Source: Methanomicrobiales archaeon (GTDB lineage: Archaea; Halobacteriota; Methanomicrobia; Methanomicrobiales; JACTUA01). Taken from it: a stretch of 5,855 nt of DNA. The stretch is taken from contig JAJRDC010000038.1 of NCBI GenBank assembly GCA_028678635.1, forward strand, positions 1 through 5,855. The letters are read 5' to 3'. This document shows, in pieces, positions 1 to 4,269 of the stretch. The number at the start of each line of letters is the position of its first letter. Position 1 is the stretch's first letter. The notes beneath the pieces are model-generated. The model ran no database searches and was not told where the DNA came from. It worked only from the letters and a program-made list of their open reading frames with translations. The position numbers were made by a program, and so were the translations under genes.

Positions 1-1
1 T

Positions 2-85
2 GCCAGCGCGTCAGGGGACGATATCGTCATCGCCTCGGTGGAGGCGATGGTGAACGCCATCAACCTGCTCCAGCGCGTGGCGTGA
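2..85 (+). CDS. C-terminal fragment of a 2-isopropylmalate synthase-family enzyme (partial)
   Basis: Frame 2 is open from the window edge to a TGA at 83-85 and gives 27 residues. They include SGDDIVIASVEAMVNAINLL, followed by a short tail. This matches the usual end of the LeuA C-terminal regulatory (dimer) domain, where an acidic D-D-I/D-I-I segment leads into an A-S-x-x-A-x-x-N-A-x-N helix. Enzymes of this family condense acetyl-CoA with a 2-oxo acid; 2-isopropylmalate synthase starts leucine synthesis, and relatives make citramalate or homocitrate. The catalytic TIM barrel lies outside the window, so substrate specificity cannot be decided and no symbol is given. The gene converges on prefoldin beta across a 393-base gap. 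Only a short tail is visible, so the family call is an inference from one motif. Confidence 0.6.
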   Translation, partial: ASASGDDIVIASVEAMVNAINLLQRVA

Positions 86-107
86 CGAGGAGAAAGATCC
101 CACTGGA

Positions 108-137
108 GAGGATACACCGACGTGGCGTGATATCCTC
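108..137. repeat. Bulged inverted repeat downstream of the LeuA-like stop
   Basis: GAGGATACAC (108-117) pairs with GTG-A-TATCCTC (127-137), giving ten base pairs with one bulged A at 130 and a nine-base loop. It begins 23 bases after the LeuA-like stop. No T-run follows, so it is not a classical bacterial terminator. It could stabilise or process the mRNA 3' end. Its right arm overlaps the start of the first direct-repeat unit. Confidence 0.5.
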
Positions 138-180
138 GCGGGGGTGGGACCGGGAGGCTGGCCCCCTCCCGTCACCAATC
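131..180 (+). repeat. Direct-repeat unit A with internal hairpin
   Basis: This 50-base unit starts TATCCT, continues GGGGGTGGGACC, and ends CCCCCTCCCGTCACCAATC. The same blocks recur in the same order and orientation at 351-406. Inside, CGGGAGG (151-157) pairs with CCTCCCG (165-171), seven base pairs around a seven-base loop. Two related copies 220 bases apart in one intergenic gap suggest a dispersed palindromic repeat family; whether it occurs elsewhere in the genome cannot be seen here. Confidence 0.7.
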
Positions 181-246
181 CCTGATTCGGTTCTTCTGGT
201 AGGCCAGAGTCGGTTTTCCACCATATTGTACAGGTGAGACGCTCCT

Positions 247-263
247 GGGGGGCTCTGCCCCCC
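247..263. repeat. GC-rich hairpin GGGGGGC-TCT-GCCCCCC
   Basis: A perfect seven-base-pair inverted repeat (247-253 with 257-263) closes on a TCT loop. It lies between the two direct-repeat units. A further G/C-block pair (GGGCGTCCCCCC, about 271-282) follows directly. No T-run follows on either strand. Its role is unknown; it may be part of the same repeat-type element as its flanking units. Confidence 0.55.
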
Positions 264-350
264 GCCGCGTGGGCGTCCCCCCGGGTTAGTTAGGCAGATG
301 CATCGGTTCCCGGCCATCCACCCCCTGTTCCCTGACAGAACGGTTCAGGC

Positions 351-406
351 TATCCTTACCGGGGGTGGGACCAGGGAGGGGGCAGCGCCCCCTCCCGTCA
401 TCAATC
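351..406 (+). repeat. Direct-repeat unit B with a 10-bp hairpin
   Basis: This is the second copy of the unit at 131-180, with the shared blocks TATCCT, GGGGGTGGGACC and CCCCCTCCCGTCAYCAATC. Its hairpin is longer than that of unit A: GGGAGGGGGC (374-383) and GCCCCCTCCC (387-396) form ten perfect base pairs around an AGC loop. The unit ends 72 bases from the prefoldin beta stop, downstream of that gene on the minus strand. Extra arm bases in unit B keep perfect pairing, which suggests that the fold rather than the exact sequence is conserved. Confidence 0.7.
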
Positions 407-478
407 GATGCAAGAAATGATGGGATGGATTCCCGATTCACTTTTAGAAAATTCAACTGAGAAAAGAGAGAGAGGGAT

Positions 479-847
479 TCAGTCCGCTTCGGGGATGGCC
501 TTTTTGCCCCCCTCGAGAACGCCCTTGATCTGGTTGGAGAGCTGCTCGAACCGGGCCTGCATGGCCTTCTCCTGCTTCTCCAGAGATTTCACCCGCAGCT
601 CCAGGGACTCCACCTTCTCGTTGAGGCCGGCGAGGACCTTCTCCTTCTTCTGCTGCACCATAACGGTGCCAACGTTGGAGAAGACCTCCACGTCCTCGGG
701 GAGATCCTTCAGGTCCTCGATGGCCCTGCGGGACTCGCGGATGGCCATCTCGTATTGGGCTTTCTGTGCGGCAACGGTCTGGAGCTGCTGCTGCAGCTGC
801 TGGAGCATTGCCAGCTGGTTCTGTACCTTGGGGGATATGTTCTCCAT
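479..847 (-). CDS. pfdB: Prefoldin beta subunit
   Basis: The 122-residue product is the beta subunit of prefoldin, the cytosolic alpha2-beta4 co-chaperone that holds non-native proteins and passes them to the thermosome. The sequence has the beta-prefoldin layout. A Gln-rich N-terminal coiled coil (about 5-45, with QNQLAMLQQLQQQLQ) is followed by a beta-hairpin section (about 48-70, LPEDVEVFSNVGTVMVQQ) and a second coiled coil (about 71-112, KEKVLAGLNEKVESLELRV). Length is typical of archaeal homologues. The frame stays open upstream to an ATG at 919, but the ATG at 847 is preferred: the family begins at this position, and an AGGAG lies nine bases upstream. The gene is downstream of a DUF998-like gene on the same strand with a 179-base gap, so it probably has its own promoter. 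In many archaea pfdB sits near rpl37ae, rpoP and a KEOPS subunit; none of these is upstream here. Confidence 0.96.
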   Translation of the reverse strand: MENISPKVQNQLAMLQQLQQQLQTVAAQKAQYEMAIRESRRAIEDLKDLPEDVEVFSNVGTVMVQQKKEKVLAGLNEKVESLELRVKSLEKQEKAMQARFEQLSNQIKGVLEGGKKAIPEAD

Positions 848-856
848 GCCCTTTCT

Positions 857-861
857 CTCCT
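857..861 (-). promoter_or_regulatory. Ribosome binding site of pfdB
   Basis: On the minus strand AGGAG ends nine bases before the ATG at 847. It supports this start over the in-frame ATG at 919, whose extension has no prefoldin character. Confidence 0.6.
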
Positions 862-889
862 GTACCGCAGCGTCTGGTTCGGTTCCGGG

Positions 890-910
890 GGACTCCCGCG
901 AGAGGAGTCC
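890..910 (-). repeat. Hairpin in the probable pfdB leader
   Basis: GGACTCC (890-896) and GGAGTCC (904-910) form a perfect seven-base-pair stem with a seven-base loop, 43 to 63 bases upstream of the pfdB ATG. If transcription begins near 903 from the weak TATA-like box at 924-932, the stem would lie across the transcription start and could act on DNA or RNA. This is a chance-level possibility in GC-rich DNA. Confidence 0.35.
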
Positions 911-923
911 GGATACCACGCTC

Positions 924-932
924 TGTATACTA
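924..932 (-). promoter_or_regulatory. Weak TATA-like box upstream of pfdB
   Basis: The minus strand reads ATAGTATACA here, the most AT-rich patch in the 179-base gap apart from TTCATAAG near 946-953. An archaeal start about 25 bases downstream would give a leader of roughly 55 bases. The match to the archaeal TTTAWATA consensus is poor and no clear BRE is seen. Confidence 0.25.
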
Positions 933-1026
933 TGGGGAGGGTTCGCTTATGAATCCATTGGGTCAGGGCATACGGCAGATGGATGCCACGCTCGTGAGAG
1001 GGACACCATCCCGGTCCCGTCACCCG

Positions 1027-1644
1027 TCACGGGATGAACGTCCCCGGGGACCGGGGCTGCCCGTCGGTACGCGTGCGGGCCAGGGACCGCCCGCTCACCT
1101 CCACCAGGGCAAGGAGCCAGATCCCAAAGGCCACCACCGCCAGGTTCTCCACCCAGGGCCGTTCCAGGAGCACGAAGAGGACTCCCAGCGCCACGTACAC
1201 GACGCCGGAAGCCCGGCTGACGGGCGTGGAGATGCGCTCCTCAACGGCCACCACGTGGAGGAACACGACGGCAAGGCAGGAGGCGAGAAAGAAGATCGCC
1301 GCCGAGAACGTGTGCCAGGGTTCCGTCCCTGCCGGGAAGATCCCCACGCCGGCCAGGGCCACCGCGGCGACGAGACCGCTCGTCGTCCCCAGGAGGACAC
1401 GCTCGCTGGAGCCAAGGACCGGGCGCAGCGCAGAAAAGTACACGACAAGGAGGGCTGCGGTTCCCACCATGCCCGCACTGAACAGCGGTCCTGATACCTC
1501 GCCGGTCCCGAGGTTGGAGAGGAAGTTTAAGAAGAGATGGTAGTCAGGCTTGAGCAGAACGGACCCGGCCACGGTGATGACGAAGACACACACCCCACCG
1601 ATGGCACTGAGGGTGACCCACCGGTGCAGTGCGTTCCTGTCCAT
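1027..1644 (-). CDS. DUF998-like six-helix integral membrane protein
   Basis: The 205-residue product has six likely membrane helices: about 11-31, 52-71, 82-103, 111-133, 143-160 and 166-183. A short polar tail follows, ending RTDGQPRSPGTFIP. Two conserved-looking loop motifs are FLNFLSNLGTG (38-48), after helix 1, and GIFPAGTEPWHTFSA (101-115), between helices 3 and 4. This pairing of an (S/N)xLG motif with a later GIFP...H motif is the pattern I associate with DUF998 proteins, whose function is not established. The start is the ATG at 1644, with GGGAG seven bases upstream. The gene lies 132 bases after the Imm-5-like gene and 179 bases before pfdB on the same strand, so an operon is possible but the gaps argue against tight coupling. 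The family assignment is moderate; the membrane topology is clear. Confidence 0.75.
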   Translation of the reverse strand: MDRNALHRWVTLSAIGGVCVFVITVAGSVLLKPDYHLFLNFLSNLGTGEVSGPLFSAGMVGTAALLVVYFSALRPVLGSSERVLLGTTSGLVAAVALAGVGIFPAGTEPWHTFSAAIFFLASCLAVVFLHVVAVEERISTPVSRASGVVYVALGVLFVLLERPWVENLAVVAFGIWLLALVEVSGRSLARTRTDGQPRSPGTFIP

Positions 1645-1688
1645 CAGGGAACTCCCGATTCCTGAAAGAGCTGTACCGCAACCCGGCG

Positions 1689-1695
1689 GATAAAG
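1689..1695 (-). promoter_or_regulatory. TATA-like box for the DUF998-like gene
   Basis: The minus strand reads GCTTTATCC, about 45 bases upstream of the ATG at 1644. Initiation about 25 bases downstream would leave a leader of some 20 bases that includes the GGGAG ribosome site. The box lies at the edge of a six-base-pair inverted repeat, TAAAGC-CTC-GCTTTA (1691-1705), which could be a regulator site or chance. Confidence 0.3.
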
Positions 1696-1776
1696 CCTCG
1701 CTTTACGGGGTGATTACAGGCCGGGATTGTGTTCAGATGGCGTACCGCACTTCCCTCGTGTGTTTGCCGGGCGGAT

Positions 1777-2241
1777 TCATTGTTCCCTCAATTCCCTCAG
1801 GTGCCGGATCTGCCACTCCCGTTCCTTGATTGTGGCACTCTCAGCCTCTGACGGCGAGGACGCATCCCGGACCGCGGTGGCCGCGTACCGGGCCGCTGCG
1901 AGGGCGTGGGTGGGTACGTGGGCTGTTGCCATCGCCTGGCCCGCGGCCCGGGCGACGGACCGGGCGGGATCACCCTCCGGCACCGCCCGGGCAGCGGCGT
2001 GGGCGGCAAGGGATATGTGGCGGACATCGGCCATCCGGAAGATGCCGGTCCGGGCCCACTCCCTGCACGCCTCAATGGCGTGCCGGGGCCGGGGATCCTT
2101 CGGGTACTTGGCTTCAAACAGGTGGAGGACACGCCCGGCGCAGTCGGCCGCCCAGATCGCGAGGGTGGTATGGTCTGTCCTGCGCACCAGATCCTCGATG
2201 GGCCCGTCCAGGGAGGTCACGGCGATCTTCCGCGGTTTCAT
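1777..2241 (-). CDS. Imm-5-like (putative immunity protein family) protein
   Basis: The 154-residue, all-helical, Ala-rich product resembles proteins annotated as putative immunity protein or Imm-5-like. Recognisable blocks in order are LAIWAADCAGRVLHLFE (27-43), DPRPRHAIEACREWA (49-63), AGQAMATAHVPTHALAAARY (100-119) and a late EREWQ (140-144). No signal peptide or membrane helix is seen, so it is probably cytosolic. The family name comes from toxin-immunity genomics; a biochemical role is not established for proteins like this, and no toxin gene is in the window. The frame is open further upstream but runs into the tRNA, and there is no ATG, GTG or TTG between the tRNA end and 2241, so the ATG at 2241 is taken. 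No Shine-Dalgarno sequence precedes it; the 23 bases back to the tRNA are pyrimidine-rich. Expression may depend on readthrough from the tRNA promoter. Confidence 0.85.
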   Translation of the reverse strand: MKPRKIAVTSLDGPIEDLVRRTDHTTLAIWAADCAGRVLHLFEAKYPKDPRPRHAIEACREWARTGIFRMADVRHISLAAHAAARAVPEGDPARSVARAAGQAMATAHVPTHALAAARYAATAVRDASSPSEAESATIKEREWQIRHLRELREQ

Positions 2242-2264
2242 GCGAGAAAGGAGTGAAACAACAA

Positions 2265-2338
2265 TGGGCTCGTCGTGATTCGAACACGAGATCTCCGCCA
2301 TGTCAAGGCGACGTCATAACCAACTAGACCACGAGCCC
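2265..2338 (-). tRNA. tRNA-Val(GAC)
   Basis: The minus strand folds as a complete 74-base cloverleaf. The acceptor stem is GGGCTCG with CGAGCCC plus discriminator A. The D arm is GTC...GAC with an AGTTGGTTA-type loop. The anticodon stem is TCGCC/GGCGG with loop TTGACAT, giving anticodon GAC at 2302-2304. The variable loop is five bases, and the T arm is TCGTG-TTCGAAT-CACGA. GAC reads GUC and GUU valine codons. The 3' CCA is not encoded: the next bases are TTG. No intron is present. The gene sits 23 bases upstream of the Imm-5-like start and diverges from the sialidase gene. Confidence 0.97.
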
Positions 2339-2347
2339 GAGGGGATG

Positions 2348-2363
2348 TACCGGACTACCGGTA
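2348..2363. repeat. Inverted repeat TACCGG-ACTA-CCGGTA with an extra half-site
   Basis: A perfect six-base-pair inverted repeat with a four-base spacer lies ten bases upstream of the tRNA 5' end. A further CCGGTAT copy at 2373-2379 repeats the one at 2358-2364 in direct orientation, 15 bases away, and overlaps the TATA-like box. The spacing and overlap with the promoter region make this a plausible operator for the divergent genes; short GC-rich half-sites can also arise by chance. Confidence 0.4.
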
Positions 2364-2376
2364 TGTGATCTCCCGG

Positions 2377-2384
2377 TATAAAAG
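2377..2384. promoter_or_regulatory. TATA-like box in the tRNA-Val/sialidase divergent region
   Basis: TATAAAAG on the plus strand (CTTTTATA on the minus) is the best TATA-like element in the 2339-2516 gap. Read on the minus strand it is about 42 bases from the tRNA 5' end, fitting a processed leader of roughly 15 bases. Read on the plus strand it would start transcription near 2405, giving a long leader for the sialidase gene. No clear BRE marks a direction; the tRNA is the more likely user because it must have a promoter here. Confidence 0.45.
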
Positions 2385-2516
2385 TGTGAGGGGGGTGAAA
2401 AAGCAACCGTTATTACTCACATCCCCTGAGAACACCTCCTACCGCAGACCGCGGGATCCTCCATGCGTGCCAGAAATCCCGATCGTTCCGGTGCTGTCCG
2501 TACCGGGGCAAAACAT

Positions 2517-4259
2517 ATGAGGATGTCCCGGTTCCGTGTGCTCCTCCCCGTCCTTGTTGCAGTGTTCTTCCTGCTGGTGCCCGCCGTCTCCCAGGCGAAC
2601 CCCTTCCTCCGGGTGGTGATGGTGCCGGATTCCCAGACGGTGAAGGCCGGCCAGTCCGCGACCTTCACCGTGGCGGTGAAGAACACCGGGGATGCGTTTC
2701 TCAGCCCCATCACCATCACGTCCGATACGGCCCCGGAATGCAGCCGGAACTTCACCGGCCTCCTCCCCGGAAGGATCACGGTCTATTCCTGCTCCCACCA
2801 GAGAGAACGGCGCAGTTACCGGAACACGGTGGTGGCCACCGGTGATCCCCCGGGAGATGGACCCCCTGTCAGCACCACTGCATCCGCGACGGTCATGAGA
2901 GAAACTTATTCTTCTCCAGGGCTTTTCGGCCCATGGTTCAGCCCGGGAGAACGGAACTTCACCGGATTTTTCACCGGCCCTGTGCTGGACCGTGTACGGG
3001 CCACCGGCGCGGGGAATACTCCTGTTCTCCCGCCTCCGTACCTGGATGACGATACGGCCATCGCGCTCTTGTCGGTTTCTGATGACACCGGGCTTGCAGG
3101 AAATACCACTGGCGGGATACGGGAACCCCTCGCACCGGGAGCCCTGGTGGTCACCCCCCTGTACCGGACGGATGCCTTCAGCCGGGGCGACGATGGATAT
3201 TCGCTCTTCATGAATCCCGTCCTGGAATTCCTGCCCGATGATTCCCTGATCCTCTTCGCGGATGCGTACATCCCCAATGCCACGGATCCGGACTACCAGA
3301 CACCCACGATCCGGCTGGTCTACAAACGCAGCGGCGATAACGGCCTCACCTGGGGCCCCCTGGCGATCCTGGACGATCCCGGCGAACTCAGGGGTGCTTT
3401 CAATCCGTCCGTTGTTGTGGACTGGCACACTGGGAGGCTGTGGGTCATTTATCTCGTCAACACGGCCGGTCGAACGGGATTCACGGCACAGCCCGGCTCG
3501 CGTGACATGGAGACCTTTGCCCGTTTTAGCGATGACAATGGACTGACCTGGTCCGGGCGGGTGGACCTGACGGCCCTCGCGAGGGACATGGCAGATCCCG
3601 CGTGGACCGGGAGCGTCACGGGCCCGGGGGGCGCCATCCAGACAGTGAAGGGGCGCCTTCTCGTCCCGGTCTGGAAGACTCCCTGGGCCGACTTCACCCT
3701 CTACTCTGATGATCACGGTACCACCTGGCAGCGGGGCCAGCCTGTACCCAATCCCGCGGGCGGCAACGAGAACCAGCTGGTGGAGCTCCCGGACGGGAGA
3801 GTGCTCATGGACATCCGCCAGATGGAGACCCCCCACCGGTGGCTGGCCGAGAGCACTGACGGGGGTGAGACCTGGTCTGTTCCGAGACCTTTCTTCACCA
3901 TGACCACCGTGAGAACCGCCTTCGAGCGGTACCGGTACCAGACCGACGATGGCGGGAGGGACTGCATCCTCTGGACCGGCCCCACGGGGGTTCCCCTGGC
4001 ATTCGCCGATATGCAGGGTACCTTTTCCCGCTGGATCCTGGCCCTCAAAGTGAGCGGTGACGGGGGCAGGACATTCCCGTTCGTGTACGTGATCTCCAAC
4101 GAGGCCGCCTCGTACTCGGACATGGCGATCCTGGGTGACAACACCGTGGGGGTTGCCTGGGAACAGGGGGACCAGACGCCGGATGAATCCATCACCTTCA
4201 CGAGGCTGGAGATCCAGCCCCGTCCCGAAGACTGGCCGGAAGAAAAAAAGGACGGATAG
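2517..4259 (+). CDS. Exported sialidase (GH33-like, BNR/Asp-box) with N-terminal DUF11-like domain
   Basis: The 580-residue product is a likely secreted exo-alpha-sialidase, an enzyme class that removes terminal sialic (nonulosonic) acids from glycans. A signal peptide (1-27: basic MRMSRFR, a hydrophobic core, SQA before Asn) precedes a DUF11/CARDB-like beta domain (28 to about 128) with two Cys (75, 92). The rest is a six-bladed propeller with five Asp boxes: SGDNGLTW (272-279), SDDNGLTW (338-345), SDDHGTTW (397-404), STDGGETW (446-453) and SGDGGRTF (513-520). GH33-type landmarks are GPGGAIQ and GRLLVPV, a Glu in GNENQLVELPDG (418), Arg in MDIRQ (434), Arg 505, and the nucleophile Tyr in ASYSDMAIL (533) followed by Glu 549. 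The usual F/YRIP arginine motif is not evident; the matching place reads YSLFMNP. No C-terminal anchor is seen. An upstream in-frame ATG at 2463 adds 18 polar residues; 2517 (or 2523) gives a better signal peptide. Neither start has a clear ribosome site. Confidence 0.88.
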   Translation: MRMSRFRVLLPVLVAVFFLLVPAVSQANPFLRVVMVPDSQTVKAGQSATFTVAVKNTGDAFLSPITITSDTAPECSRNFTGLLPGRITVYSCSHQRERRSYRNTVVATGDPPGDGPPVSTTASATVMRETYSSPGLFGPWFSPGERNFTGFFTGPVLDRVRATGAGNTPVLPPPYLDDDTAIALLSVSDDTGLAGNTTGGIREPLAPGALVVTPLYRTDAFSRGDDGYSLFMNPVLEFLPDDSLILFADAYIPNATDPDYQTPTIRLVYKRSGDNGLTWGPLAILDDPGELRGAFNPSVVVDWHTGRLWVIYLVNTAGRTGFTAQPGSRDMETFARFSDDNGLTWSGRVDLTALARDMADPAWTGSVTGPGGAIQTVKGRLLVPVWKTPWADFTLYSDDHGTTWQRGQPVPNPAGGNENQLVELPDGRVLMDIRQMETPHRWLAESTDGGETWSVPRPFFTMTTVRTAFERYRYQTDDGGRDCILWTGPTGVPLAFADMQGTFSRWILALKVSGDGGRTFPFVYVISNEAASYSDMAILGDNTVGVAWEQGDQTPDESITFTRLEIQPRPEDWPEEKKDG

Positions 4260-4269
4260 GGGAGCTGTT

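Larger units (their letters stand above)
86..478. other. Non-coding, hairpin-rich intergenic region between convergent genes
   Basis: This stretch separates the stop of the LeuA-like gene (plus strand) from the stop of prefoldin beta (minus strand). I see no convincing gene. The one longer open frame here (minus strand, 60-317) is rich in Gly, Pro and Arg, runs through the G-tract hairpins and reaches into the LeuA-like 3' end, so it looks spurious. The stretch holds a bulged hairpin (108-137), two related direct-repeat units each with a GC hairpin (131-180 and 351-406), and a G6C/GC6 hairpin (247-263). Just after the prefoldin stop, the minus strand is pyrimidine-rich (about 455-478), with short T runs near 443-462. 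This could serve archaeal transcription termination, but the tracts are weak. Confidence 0.7.

Noticed and set aside
60..317. Minus-strand 85-residue open frame in the left intergenic region
   Set aside because: It is translated through the G/C hairpins, is dominated by Gly, Pro and Arg, overlaps the LeuA-like 3' end, and shows no recognisable domain. It looks like an artefact of GC-rich repeat sequence.
848..919. N-terminal extension of prefoldin beta from the ATG at 919
   Set aside because: The 24 added residues have no counterpart in the family, and AGGAG sits at a normal distance from the ATG at 847.
1040..1051. Perfect palindrome GTCCCCGGGGAC
   Set aside because: It lies within the last codons of the DUF998-like gene, and palindromes made of C and G blocks are expected by chance in such GC-rich DNA.
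2242..2301. N-terminal extension of the Imm-5-like protein into the tRNA
   Set aside because: It would use the tRNA-Val sequence as coding sequence and ends where the family-like sequence begins; a complete cloverleaf explains those bases.
2265..2338. tRNA-Val as an integration site for a mobile element
   Set aside because: I found no second copy of the tRNA 3' end in the window and no integrase; the gene is intact with ordinary flanks.
2417..2439. Perfect GGAGGTG Shine-Dalgarno match followed by ATG TGA on the minus strand
   Set aside because: The ATG is followed at once by a stop, the alternative GTG frame gives only about 21 residues, and the site lies in the sialidase leader. Chance is the simpler explanation.
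2439..3836. Minus-strand 465-residue open frame opposite the sialidase gene
   Set aside because: It is long only because the GC-rich coding strand suppresses stops on the opposite strand. It is Arg/Gly/Pro-rich with no domain, while the plus strand gives clear Asp boxes and a signal peptide.
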